From NCBI GenBank assembly GCA_947561585.1, contig CANNZV010003171.1, forward strand, positions 24-64,023: a stretch of DNA of 64,000 nt, in the 5' to 3' direction. The notes below the pieces were generated by a model. That model did not search any database and was not told where the DNA came from. It saw only the letters and a program-made list of their open reading frames with translations. The position numbers and the translations under genes are program-made. Positions 1 through 10,128 of this stretch are shown here, piece after piece. Origin of the DNA: Caprella mutica (lineage: Eukaryota > Arthropoda > Malacostraca > Amphipoda > Caprellidae). How positions within the stretch are numbered: position 1 is the first letter of the stretch; each line of letters opens with the position of its first letter.

Positions 1-1110
1 CTAATTGATAGGCTATACAGAGACCTAAAATATGAAAATAAATAGTACCAACGTAAGTAATTTATGGCAAATGTTCCTTATGCCTATATCATTCTACGTC
101 AATGTACATATGATCAAAAGATTTTAAATAAATGTACCTAAGATCTACAAACATAAGATAAAGATTACTGTGAACTAATTGCTTTAAATAAACATGCCAT
201 TCCGTATAAAGCTGCAAGATAAACTAAATTTATATATAATCTTAATAATAAAAACAGTACCTAGATAACGATAAAATAGAAAAATAGTATTAATCACTAA
301 TAATCTACCGTAAATGAGAAAATAACGTGCAAGTTTTATTTCAAATAGTACCAAGCTATAATAAGCTCATCGAAAATGTGATTTGAAAGTAAATACTTAA
401 ATTAAGTTGGACTTTGATCAATTCATTCAATGTAAATAAACTTTAGCTCAAAAGTATTTACATCAATTGTGACTGAGATCGAAATGCCTAAGAAAAGTCG
501 ACCACATCGATAAAATTTTATATAAAACGTTTCCTCCGAAAGTAATTTTATAGTAAATTATTTCAACATATAAGAATTTAAAATAAAAAGATTTGACTCA
601 TAAAATTTTAAAATAAAATGTTCTCTAGTCAAATTATTATATTATAATTAGTCCTGACATCGAAATTATTAATAAAAAGGGTTTTTTGAACTAACAGAAT
701 AAGTTAAACATGATTTCAAACTTATAGTCAAAGCAAAAATAAGTTAATCATCAAAATATTTAAAAAAAATGTTACGAACTCATAACTTTATAAAATAAAG
801 TGTCCATTGGGCATAATATCTTATCGAAAGTAGTATCTGTGAAAATGTTCCTGAGATAAGTAGTCTTTCATTACACTAGATTTAAAAAAAACAGGAAGAA
901 CGTAAACGTGACTCCAAGGTATAGAGCTATAAAGTCAGATGACTTAAAGTAAAAGCCAATCAGCGATCGTCCCTTCCCCATCCCCACACCTAAAGGGGCG
1001 GAGATACTGACTCAGTCTGAGTGTAACTCCGCCTTGCTGTCTTCAGTGAAATTCGAGAGGTCGTGGTGGGTGGTTCACTATTTCTTGCGCACAAATGTTT
1101 TGTTCTGTAG
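1..1110 (-). repeat. Dispersed repeat family S, inverted copy
   Basis: AT-rich sequence with no gene. Its right end (about 880-1,110) matches, in reverse complement, the block at about 33,085-33,330: shared words include AAAGTAAAAGCCAATCAGCG, the TAAAGGGGCGGAG core and the TGTAACTCCGCC segment. The match extends weakly leftwards through degenerate AATAGTACCAA-type motifs that also occur inverted near 33,950-34,030. The two copies therefore look like remnants of one transposable element in opposite orientation. Neither outer boundary nor a coding region could be found. Confidence 0.6.
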
Positions 1111-1686
1111 CCTGTAGGTGAAATAGTTTTCAGAGTTGAAACAGACCCATTGCATAATATTACTATCTAATTATATCGGTACTTGATGCTGGAGATACAA
1201 AAGCGCTACACACATTCATTTCCTGTACGAAATTTAAACTATCCCAAAGAAGTAGTGTGGCCATTTCCATAGACTTGAAAAACCGAAAGTTAAAATCCCT
1301 TTCAAATTAATTTATTGTAGTATCTATTTGAATATAGAGACGAGTGATTTGTTTGTAGCTTAGTTACTTTCTACAAAAAAGCAATGAGATATTAACAGAT
1401 TTTTGTCCACGGACAGGTGTGAGCAAGCCTTTATCCTTCACTACGCTTATTTGATGGATTTTCAGCTTGCCTAATAATTTTCTAACACCATCCTGTAAAT
1501 ATTGATTTATGGAGCTAACCAAATTCAAAATATTTAAAAAATTAAATTACGAAACTGTGATATTGAATTTTTTATACTTATTAGCCCTACAAACAACGGT
1601 CCGTCGATTCGATGGAACAATCCATCGAATCGATATACGTTGTTTATAGGGAGGCGTTATTCATTTGAGAGGACTTTTTATAGTAC

Positions 1687-3389
1687 CTTATAACTAGGGT
1701 TGAGACAATATGCACTGCATATTACGCAGTGTATGCACATAAAAATTTAGTGCATATTCGCTGGAAATATGCGTTTCATAAAGTGCATATGCATTTTATA
1801 AAACGCATATGCATTTATAAAACGCATATGCAAAATAAATGCATTTATAAAGCGCATATACAAAATATATGCAGAAAATAATTTTAATTAAAAAAAATCA
1901 AACGTATTTCAGTTAAGTAGACATTCTAGATTTCCATCTATTTCTCGAAATGGGCTGTTACTAAGAAGCCCATGTATTTTCACCAAATGTTTTTTTATTA
2001 ATTGCAATAATGATAAAACACTCAGATTTAGAATGAAAGTTAATATCTTTTAATTGTGAATTTTTATATATTAAAACACTTCTTATAAAGTCTGCTTCCA
2101 AGTACATTAACAAGTCATAAATATGAAGTATCTTTTATACAGGTAAAGCTCGTAAAGCGCACGATCTTTAAACGGTCACCCACTAAAAAAGATCAAAATT
2201 ATCCGTTCTTCTGACCATACAAATCCTACAACGGCCCCTCAAATAATATTATTTATAATTTAACAAATATTTTATTAGTTAACCTAGTATCTAGTCAAAC
2301 ATTGATTATATTCAGTGGTATTACAATTTAAAACCAACACTTAACTTATTGTTTTTTCAGTAATTTGATCTTGTCAACCTATTCCTCAACACGTTTTCTT
2401 TGATTAGAAAGTTCTATAGAAATTAAAAAGAGGTGTAGCTATAGCTATTCTATATTATATAGTAATATATATCTCATTTATTTACACCAAAAAAAAAATC
2501 AAGTAAAAATCAAGATATTACATAAGTTATTTTGTTTTTGGTTTAATTAACGAAATATACCATCAATGAAAACTCCCAATTACAATTGGCCATATTTCAA
2601 AGAAATTAAAACATATAAAGCTAACCTGAACGCATATCGTTGAGCATATAACGCTAACCTGAACGCATAAAAAGCATTTTTTAAGCATAAAAAAGCATAT
2701 TTTAAGCATAAAAGAATATATTTTTAAGCATAAAATGCATATATATATATATAAAGCATAAAAGCCTATTTATCAAGCTTAAAGCATAAAAGCCAAATTT
2801 TCATAAAGAATATGGTCACAACCCATGAATCAAATAGTTTAATTCATGGTCAAAACCCTAGTGATCACTTTTGAGATTGAACTGTCTCACGCCTCAATTT
2901 GCTCTATTGTTGCTGGAATTACTGAGAATGTTGAATCTAAGAACGCAAGATATATTTTCATTATTTCTCTGCTCTGTAGAAGTTTTTGAAGTTCTCTCTA
3001 ATAATTATCTGGAATATTAAGAAGCAGAGTTCAACCAAGTTCCCCACCTCGTTATAACCTAATCTATAATATTTAAATTTTTGAAGTAGAATAAATATCT
3101 AGCTCTTATTCATTCGCCTGATGTTTATCATTTATTTATGTAGAAGTTTATCATTTGAATATCATTAATCAATTTATTTTAATAAGCACTTTTTATATGT
3201 ATATAAAATAGAAATTCCATGTGCAAATAGAAAATGCATATGCAAAATAAAAATGCATATGCATTTTCTATTTGCATATGGAATTTCTATTTGCATATGC
3301 ATTTTAAGATTTGCATATGCTTTTTTTATATGCATATGCATTTTTTCACCAATATGCAAGATATGCAAAGTCACAACCCTACTTATAAC
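1687..3389. mobile_element. Non-autonomous hAT-like element M with 8-bp TSD
   Basis: The element proper is 1,695-3,381 (1,687 bp). It starts TAGGGTTGAGACAATATGCA and ends TATGCAAAGTCACAACCCTA, so the outer bases are inverted copies (TAGGGTTG[A/T]GAC). It is flanked on both sides by the perfect 8-bp duplication CTTATAAC (1,687-1,694 and 3,382-3,389). The interior is AT-rich, with degenerate GCATATGCAT-type runs near both ends (1,719-1,875 and 3,224-3,345). It has no ORF resembling a transposase. An 8-bp TSD with such TIRs is typical of the hAT superfamily; the assignment is inference. Confidence 0.85.
2559..2830 (+). repeat. Segment shared with element L, inside element M
   Basis: This block matches 32,412-32,680 in direct orientation: ACCATCAATGAAAACTC, then ATATAAAGCTAACCTGAACG twice, then degenerate AAGCATAAAAGCATATTTT runs, ending AAAGAATATGGTCACAACCC. 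In the 32-kb copy this is the right terminus of element L. Here it is internal to M, so M either carries an inserted L end or shares internal sequence with L. No left L terminus was found inside M. Confidence 0.75.
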
Positions 3390-3391
3390 TG

Positions 3392-3532
3392 TAGGGTTGA
3401 CATTATGCATTTAAAATCATAGATTCTGAAAATTTTATAGACGAAGAGAATTAAAGTGTATCGGATGGTTTTACAGCAGCGGTATATAGGTATTATTCTA
3501 TACCATTTGAAACGTATATTGTTACAACCCTA
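3392..3532. mobile_element. Short TAGGGTTG-ended MITE M2 next to element M
   Basis: This 141-bp element begins TAGGGTTGACATTATGCAT and ends ATTGTTACAACCCTA, the same terminus type as element M. It lies two bases beyond the right TSD of M. It is followed by CTTATAAT, a one-mismatch copy of M's TSD CTTATAAC. The simplest reading is a second insertion of a related element at the same target. Confidence 0.7.
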
Positions 3533-4640
3533 CTTATAATCCATATAATTTTAGGTTTATATCAAATTGTTACTAAAAATGAAATATAAATCCTTTAATA
3601 TCTATAGAGAAGTCTTGCAATCACTCGTCATATAATTTCATAAGTACATACTACCGAAGTTTAACGCTTTATATTCAGAAAATGACTAAATCTGTTTGAA
3701 TTAAAATTTGAATCCAATTCTTATGCCATACTAGTTGAATAAATGTTATCAAGAATTTTTCATATTTTTGTAACTGTTTCGGTACTATCAAGAAAAATAT
3801 GTCGTAGTCCTGAGTCTGACTATCAAACACTAGAGAAGGAAAGACAGGGATTGCAGATTTAAAAAAAAAGTATTATTATAAGGTGAATGAAGAGTAAACT
3901 ATGAAAAAAATTGTGTCTGCAGTGGAGAATGCAATAATAGTAGTAGAATCATAAGAAAACAAAAGAGGTGATAGATCCAAGATGTATGAATTTGTCTATT
4001 AAAAAAGGTAAATTAAATATAAGACATTTCAATAAGAAATAGTGATTGGGGATGAGCAGAATCAGTTAATGAATTAATTAATTGGTAAGGATAAAAAAAT
4101 ATTGAGGTATAAATATTTTGATGTGAAGATTAACAGGAATGAAAAAAATGTGGGAAAGAGGGATAAATAATATGGAGAAGAGGTGCCATTGTGATAATAA
4201 TAATTGAATACTGGAGTGAAATAAATCAGAGATATGAGAATAGAGTGACTGAGAAGAGAGGAACATATTAAAAGCAAAGAAGAGAGGGTAGGAATTCAGT
4301 GATGTTCGAAAGAAGGTCAGAGAGAGACAGTGGGAAAGAAAGAGTGTATGCTGTATAGTGCTGAATGCAAGTGAAGTAAGACGAGGAGATGGACGAGTGG
4401 TTTGAGGTGTGGAGGGTGTGAAGAAAGAGGAGTAGACTGTGAGGTTGGATGAATGGACAAGAAATGATATTAAAGCCAATAACAAAGTAAGATTACGACT
4501 TTGATCTAATTGGGTGCACGAAAAACTATAAATGCTTAAGGCTAAATAATAGTACAGAATAGTATTTGGATAAATTATGTAATGAAACCACCTTAATTTT
4601 TCCGTCCTTTATTGAACATTAATTTAATTTATTGGGGGTT
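3533..4640. other. AT-rich spacer with a purine-rich strand segment
   Basis: No gene was recognised. From about 4,140 to 4,470 the plus strand is strongly purine-biased (GAAGAGAG, GAGAGAGACAG, AAGAAAGAGG). This clears stop codons from the minus strand and produces two overlapping pyrimidine-rich ORFs (up to 135 codons) with low-complexity S/L/F/T composition. They look like composition artefacts. Confidence 0.6.
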
Positions 4641-4844
4641 CAATATCTGCTCAGAACATTTGTTGATCAATCGCTGATGTCAAAGGGAAATTAAATACAA
4701 GAGACTTGAAGAAGCAGTCAGAATGGGAAGTGGGAACAAAATCACCTACCACCTTCGATAACAAGCTCATGAATGCACAACAGATATTCCGTGACCAAGT
4801 AACGTGGCTGTACTCACTGAGGGAAGAGGAAAATGAAGAGGTTC
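4640..4844 (+). repeat. Dispersed repeat R, copy 1
   Basis: This segment matches 6,250-6,510 in direct orientation. Shared words include ATCGCTGATGTCAAA (GACGTCAAA in copy 2), AAGAGACT, AAGCAGTCAGAA and GGAAGAGGAAAATGAAGAGG. It is interrupted on its right by the MITE that starts at 4,845. No coding content was seen. Confidence 0.6.
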
Positions 4845-5221
4845 GGAGCAAGTAAAGATAACGGACCAGAAATTCATCTAGTAAAGTCAACGGACCACTA
4901 AAATTTTCAGTTTCTTAAAAATAATTCATTTTAGTATTTCATAAACATACAACTGTATAAATGATAATATTAATGTTTATACATTAATTTTACATATTTT
5001 ATGCATTGTAAGAATTAATAAAAATCGTGATCCATTTTAATTTGTTTAGAACGAGTAGTAAAAAGATGGAAAAAAATATAATGTGGTATCTATGATTCCA
5101 GAATTATATTCTTAATCCAATTATTGGTCAAATATTTAATAATTTAACCAAGTAAAGATAAAGAACCAGAATTTAAGCTAGTAAAGTTAACGTACTGTGG
5201 TCCGATATCTTTACTTGCTCC
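4845..5221. mobile_element. MITE with GGAGCAAGTAAAGATA inverted ends
   Basis: This 377-bp element starts GGAGCAAGTAAAGATAACGG and ends CCGATATCTTTACTTGCTCC. The TIR of about 20 bp is near perfect (AACGG against ATCGG). A diverged direct repeat of the left end recurs near 5,150. Flanking bases show no obvious TSD. It is non-coding, and its superfamily is undetermined. Confidence 0.7.
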
Positions 5222-5554
5222 ATAATTACTTTTAGTATTTACAGAAATGAATTTAAGTAAAAGTGTAGGGACTTCGGAACAAAAGACCATTTACACCTAT
5301 ATCAAACACTTGTACCAGTCATAGCAAACCAGTACCAGGCAGTAAAGTGACTCATTGAACAAAGTCACTTTTCCCCAGATCAGATCTTTTCTGTATAGGG
5401 CGTAAATAAAAATAAAAAGATATACTTCATGCTTAAAGAACTAATATTATCAATCACTAATAATCACTGTTAATAAGGGCTATGTCACACGAGCGTTTTT
5501 GACTCTGAGGAAATTATTGTTAAACCCATTTCATATGTATCCATGTTACAGTCA
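5222..5554. other. Non-coding spacer
   Basis: AT-rich sequence with no recognisable gene. GGGCTATGTCACACGAGCG at about 5,478 resembles a MITE terminus, but no partner end was found. Confidence 0.4.
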
Positions 5555-5556
5555 GT

Positions 5557-5870
5557 CTGTTTACCCATGGATAAGAGACCTACACAGACAGTCTGCTTAG
5601 TAAGCAGACTGTCTGTGTAGGTCTCTTATCCATGGGTAAGCAGAATGACTGTGAAGGTCTCTTATCCATGAGTAAGCAGAATGACTGTGAAGGTCTCTTA
5701 TCCATGGGTAAGCAGTGCTTACCCATGGATAAGAGACCTACAAGCAGAATGACTGTGAAGGTCTCTTATCCATGAGTAAGCAGAATGACTGTGAAGGTCT
5801 CTTATCCATGGGTAAGCAGTGCTTACCCATGGATAAGTGACCTACACAGTCATTCTGCTTACTCATGGAT
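5557..5870. repeat. Palindromic minisatellite, 36-bp unit in both orientations
   Basis: The unit AAGCAGAATGACTGTGAAGG followed by TCTCTTATCCATGRGT repeats at 36-bp spacing (5,638, 5,674; then 5,742, 5,778). It also occurs inverted as TTACCCATGGATAAGAGACC. Two 43-bp arms, 5,557-5,599 and 5,601-5,643, are inverted copies with one mismatch around a single G at 5,600. Shorter palindromes (arms about 24 bp) are centred near 5,714 and 5,818. A minus-strand ORF reads through the repeat only because the unit is a multiple of three. Confidence 0.9.
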
Positions 5871-6249
5871 ACAGCAAGGCAAAAAGAAGACAAATAAGAA
5901 ATTGAAGAGAGATACAAAGGATAGCTAAAGAAAAATGGCGCCAAACTAAACAAAACCTAAAATATAGCAAAAAGAAAGCGTAACTAGAGGTAGCCTCGGT
6001 ACAATGAGAGGGGGAGGGGGAATCGGCAATAAAGTTTTCATACCCCTAGTCTGATATCCACTCTAAATATAAGTACTCAGAGTGAGACTAAAAAATCAAG
6101 AATAACATACTATCAATTAACAAATTTAATTATTGTTGAAAGAGGTAAATTAAAAAACATTTATTAGGAATTGGTAGAGCTCTTTAACAAATGGAACATT
6201 CGAATTATATTTAGAGAACCGTTGAGATAAATTATTAATTTTAGTGAGA
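5871..6249. other. Non-coding spacer
   Basis: AT-rich sequence with a short G-run (GAGAGGGGGAGGGGGAATCGG, in two G tracts, about 6,006-6,026). No gene, RNA or repeat boundary was recognised. Confidence 0.4.
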
Positions 6250-6510
6250 ATTTAATTACTGCTTCAGAACGAAAGGTCATATCGCTGACGTCAAAAGAAA
6301 TCAAGTAGCTACAAGAGACTAGAAAAAGCAGTCAGAAAGGAAAGTGGCTTCATGATAAAGGTGACTACCCAAGTCAGTGACAAAGGTCATGGATAAAGGA
6401 AAGATAGTCCGTAGAGGCAGTCACTTGTCAAAAAATGTGACAAAAATGACAAGCATCGACTGCACTCACAGATGGAAGAGGAAAATGAAGAGGTGAAAAT
6501 AAATGATGCC
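6250..6510 (+). repeat. Dispersed repeat R, copy 2
   Basis: Diverged direct copy of the 4,640-4,844 segment, with an additional internal stretch at about 6,370-6,440 that is absent from copy 1. It is non-coding. Confidence 0.55.
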
Positions 6511-6702
6511 TACTAGCCTACCTAACACAAAATCTTAGACCTCGTGGTTGTAGAGCATAACCCAAGCACTATCCTCTAAAACTACTAGTAGCGTGAAAAA
6601 ATGATAAACATGGTAAAAATGAAGAAAAAAAAACATAGTCCAAATTACAACAGCTCGAGCACCAAGGGACGCTACCCTTCCGGGGCCGTCTCATCCATTC
6701 AC

Positions 6703-6800
6703 CAATAGACAAATAACAATAGACAGATGACAATAGACAGATGACAATAGACTAATGACAATAGACTAATGACAATAGACTAATGACAATAGACTAATGA
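6703..6800. repeat. 14-bp minisatellite
   Basis: About seven copies of ATGACAATAGACTA, with ATGACAATAGACAG variants at the left. It lies about 30 bp downstream of the stop codon of the candidate minus-strand exon at 6,830-6,984. Confidence 0.85.
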
Positions 6801-6829
6801 ATTAAATTTAGAAATATGAAGCCATATTA

Positions 6830-6984
6830 TTAGACTACAATGATTGCATCACCATAAACAGCACTAGTTATGTAATCAGCAACTTCTTCTGCTATTCCTC
6901 CAACAGTCTGGTGATCTTCTGCTATTAGCAAATAGTGGATGTTCTCTCTTACAGAATCATTTTTTGTCCATTCAATATTAATAC
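6830..6984 (-). CDS. Candidate terminal exon of an unidentified gene
   Basis: On the minus strand an acceptor-like sequence (T-rich tract ending TTTCGATTTCAG) precedes an open frame of about 50 codons that ends in TAA at 6,832-6,830. The frame reads INIEWTKNDSVRENIHYLLI, continues EDHQTVGGIAEEVADYITSA, and ends GDAIIVV. The composition is mixed and protein-like, unlike the AT-rich shadow ORFs around it. The EDH..xxGGIAE pattern loosely recalls the C-terminal domain of transketolase-like enzymes, but this is a weak impression and not an identification. No upstream exon was located on the minus strand, and no polyadenylation signal was seen nearby. It could be an orphaned or pseudogene exon. 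Confidence 0.4.
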
Positions 6985-7656
6985 CTGAAATCGAAATAAA
7001 AATGAATTAATAAATGATAAATAAAATTACTCAGAGATAGACAAAGCTCAATAACATGTTCAACTAAAACCTGAGACACATATGAAGATAATTAATTGAT
7101 AATAATTTAAAAAAAATTATATTGCTATAATCTTTAACACATTCAATACAATTTCACTTCAATAGCTAGCTATAACATAAAAAACATTCTGGACATAAAT
7201 TAGTTGAAGGTAATGCAAATGAAAATCACCTGGTAAATTAATGACTTCTGCATCATATGATCATACCATTTTCCATTCTAGTATCTACATAGTTGAATCT
7301 TAATTAACATATTTTTCATTCTGATTCGTACAAAAGTAGCACTATATAAAATGCCATCTTCTATAAATTTATCTTCATACATACTTAATATATAATTATC
7401 TGAAAAAGAAACATTTAGCTATTAAATCAGTAAGTGAGAATTATTCAAATAATTTTATGGAACTCAGCCAAATAGGAGATTGGGATCCTGAGCTCCTGTC
7501 TTGAGAGTATGGTACAGCTACCTGGGAATTGGTACTAACTGCCACTGTCTGGCACTGCAGAAGACATGGATCTTTGGTAACTATTTGGCTGATCAAAAAA
7601 AAAAACATTTTGCCACAGAAAAATTTATGTTAATATAGGAATATACGGCTGAAATT
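6985..7656. other. AT-rich sequence, possible intron of the minus-strand candidate
   Basis: No ORF or RNA was recognised. At about 7,455-7,595 a GC-richer segment is bracketed by the inverted words TCAGCCAAATAG and CTATTTGGCTGA, which may be the ends of a roughly 140-bp element. Confidence 0.35.
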
Positions 7657-8504
7657 CAGGGTTGTTAAAACCAATTGTTTTTTTGAAAAAACCAAAAACC
7701 AATTGTTTTTTTGAAAAACAAAAACCAATTGTTTTTTCGAAAACAAATAAACCATGGTTTATTTGGTTTTTATTGGTATATTTGGTTTTACATGCAATTA
7801 TTTAATAAAAGTGCATATAGATACTTATTAGTTCATAACTGATCACTGTACATGATTAACATTACAAAACATCATTCATATTTTGGTAAATTATGGGAAA
7901 AAAATAGATTTATTCAAGATAAAATATGAAAAAATTAATTAATGCAGATGCTATGTAACATTTTACTACCAATTCATGAATAATTCTTAGCTGCTAGTCT
8001 ACTTTAATGAGCTCTTAAAAAATTCAAAGATCAAGTTTTAAATAACATAGCTAGGTTCAAAATTTCTTAAATTCTTATATTTCCATTGATTTACATTTCA
8101 AATGTAGATATTCAAATTAAAATATAACATATTAGCAAATGAATATCACAGTGTGACTCTAGACTATATTTTAATGTTTACTAAATCACTATGTAAAATA
8201 TCTTTATAAAATGATACTAATACAATATGGTGAGGAGAAAACCCTGTCCATATTTCTATTTTCCTTTGGTTTTGAATTTTAATGTCTCCCATGAAAAAAT
8301 TACACTGCTAAGATTAACTAATTATATTTAATATATCTACATAATATATTTATGTATTTAAATGATTTAATAAAACTAATTTAAATGGTATAAATATAAT
8401 ATTGATGATTTCTGATAAATTAAAATTGAATTTGGAGCTTCAAAGGATAAAAAAACAAATAAACCATGTTTTTTTTGTAGCTTGGTTTAAACCAAACCAC
8501 CCTG
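7657..8504. mobile_element. Non-autonomous element N with CAGGGTTGTT ends
   Basis: The left end CAGGGTTGTTAAAACCAATT and the right end (reverse complement CAGGGTGGTTTGGTTTAAAC) are similar inverted termini, 848 bp apart. Just inside the left end, a 27-bp unit containing AAAAACCAATTGTTTTTT recurs about three times (7,669-7,745). AACAAATAAACCATG occurs near both ends in opposite orientation. The flanking 8-mers match only weakly (5 of 8), so the TSD is not secure. No transposase frame is present. Confidence 0.6.
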
Positions 8505-8565
8505 GTAGAATTAGAATTAATACTATTTTCAAAAAGGAAAAATTCCTCTGACAAGTTGGTGAAAG

Positions 8566-8790
8566 CATGTCCCTTAATGGCGAGTTTGTGACAGCTCTTA
8601 TGAGCTCTTTAATTGCAAATAGCGAGAAATATATAATTTTCACCTATGGTACAATGTTAATTTTAATAATTTGGAGAGAATTTATAATATTTTATCATTT
8701 TGGTCCTTTGGATAGAAATTTTGTGATTTTTTGGAGAGAGCTGGAGACACAAATGGAGAGTTTATGAGTCATACTATTTTACTTGGCCAT
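8566..8790 (+). repeat. Dispersed repeat family B, copy 1
   Basis: Starts GCATGTCC..AATGGCGAGTTTG and ends GAGAGTTTATGAGTCATACT then TTTACTTGGC. It carries the recurring words GGAGAGAATTTATAAT and TTTTGGAGAGAGCTGGAGA. Related copies lie at 9,446-9,672, 22,984-23,210 and, inverted, near 9,200-9,430. The two plus-strand ORFs over these copies are homologous only because the repeat is; their translations carry no domain. Confidence 0.75.
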
Positions 8791-8871
8791 GAATACCGAC
8801 CAAACTGTAGTGTAAATGTATTTCATGGTAAATACTCCTAACTTGGAAATAGTTTTCTAACAATGCCACTC

Positions 8872-9175
8872 TGTATTTGGTAGGTACACTAAAACAGTTA
8901 AAACCACTGCATTTTTTGATATGCTAAAACAATCCACCAACATATTTACAATTTAGCCACTGAAAATTAATGATAAGATAACATAGGAATAGCCAAATAA
9001 ATAGCTAATATTCCACCAACTTTGCTAGAATATTATTTTCCAAGGGGAAAAATTAGGTTTCAAAATAGTTTTAAACTTCCCAAGTCGCCAATAAAATGGC
9101 AAGAAACTCGTTCGAGAAAGAAATGACAGACCAGTAGAACACTTTACCAGTTTATGCAGACTGGGTAACAGTATC
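8872..9175 (-). repeat. Left arm of a 0.3-kb inverted repeat pair
   Basis: This arm is the inverted counterpart of 10,155-10,436. It contains an A-type MITE body (CCACCAACTTTGCTAGAATA) followed by CAATAAAATGGCAAGAAACT and CGTTCGAGAAAGAA. About 1 kb of sequence, including B copies and an H fragment, lies between the arms. Confidence 0.75.
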
Positions 9176-9199
9176 GTGCAGTCTCAGCAAAGTAAAACA

Positions 9200-9430
9200 G
9201 TGTGGTTAATAAACTCTCCATAACTCCATTTGTCTCTCTAACCAAGTCCATCTCTCTCCAAATGGAGCCCAATTTCTCTCCAAAATTTTTATAAATTCTT
9301 TCCAAAATAACATGGCAGCATAAGAGAAAAATCAGAAGATGAGCTATCTTTCTTCAAATTCAATTTAAAGGCTTAGATTTTAAGATTTACTATCACAAAC
9401 TCACCAATATATTGGCAAGTAAAAGAGTAA
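9200..9430 (-). repeat. Dispersed repeat family B, inverted partial copy
   Basis: Contains AATAAACTCTCCATAACTCC, CATTTGTCTCTCTAACC and TTCTCTCCAAAATTTTTATA, the reverse complement of the B family 3' half. It is more diverged towards its right end. Confidence 0.6.
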
Positions 9431-9445
9431 GGTAATAGGTAATAA

Positions 9446-9672
9446 AGCATGTCCAAACTCAACATTATAATGGTGAGTTTTTGACAGTTATTTTGAGCAC
9501 TTCGAGCTTAAATTGCGAATTACAAGAAATATGTAACTTCATCCTATGCTACAATGTTATTTTGGAGAGAATTTATGATAACTTGATAAATTTGGAGAAA
9601 ATTTTTGTGATTTTTGGAGAGAGCTGGAGAGACAAAGGGAGAGTTTATGAGCCATACTATTTTATTTGGCTA
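9446..9672 (+). repeat. Dispersed repeat family B, copy 2
   Basis: Runs from GCATGTCCAAACTC through TTTTGGAGAGAATTTATGAT to GAGCCATACTATTTTATTTG. It is followed directly by GGCTAGGCAGTCTG, which includes the CAGTCTG motif common to other repeat ends here. Confidence 0.75.
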
Positions 9673-9769
9673 GGCAGTCTGTGATTACTGTCTGACATGT
9701 GAGTTATCCAGACTAGAGACTGCATTTAACTGTAACTCACTGTTACAGTGAGTTATTTAACAATGACCT

Positions 9770-9850
9770 GCCGGCTGCTAGGTCATTAAACAATCATGAA
9801 GTGTACAGTACAGTACAACAAACTAGCGGATACAACAAACTATATAACAG
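9770..9850 (+). repeat. Fragment of repeat family H
   Basis: GGTCATTAAACAATCATGAA, GTGTACAGTAC and ACAACAAACTAGCGGATACA match the ends of the G/C-rich element at 28,670-28,917 and the interior of the foldback element at 13,569-13,947. Confidence 0.7.
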
Positions 9851-10128
9851 CCATTTACGTTGAGACCATTAAAAGAAAGTACAACTGTACAGTGGTGCGC
9901 TGTATTATAGTGTGCCATAATGTGGTGCTTCACTCAGCTTTTAGATACTGTTGCCAAAGTTGGTAACAAAGGGAAGGAGTGTAGCTACTTAACTTAATTT
10001 AGTTAATTAATCTACTGGCTACTACCTTAGTGTCTACTAGGTGAACTAATGCAGGTAATGCGGCAGCCACTGATGCATTATTATTAATAGAAAACAATAG
10101 AATTTAACATACCTTCTCAGTACTCAAG

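Noticed and set aside
3174..3422. M/H/I-rich ORFs on both strands
   Set aside because: They translate the GCATATGCAT-type degenerate repeat near the right end of element M.
4078..4485. 135-codon minus-strand ORF
   Set aside because: It is explained by the purine-rich plus strand: low-complexity S/L/F/T translation, no domain, and an overlapping second ORF in another frame.
5638..5815. 36-bp repeats that could resemble a CRISPR array
   Set aside because: Units abut with no unique spacers, occur in both orientations, and the context is eukaryotic.
8567..9684. Two plus-strand ORFs with similar translations (8,567-8,767 and 9,481-9,684)
   Set aside because: Their similarity comes from both lying in copies of dispersed repeat B; there is no domain and the inverted copy breaks the frame.
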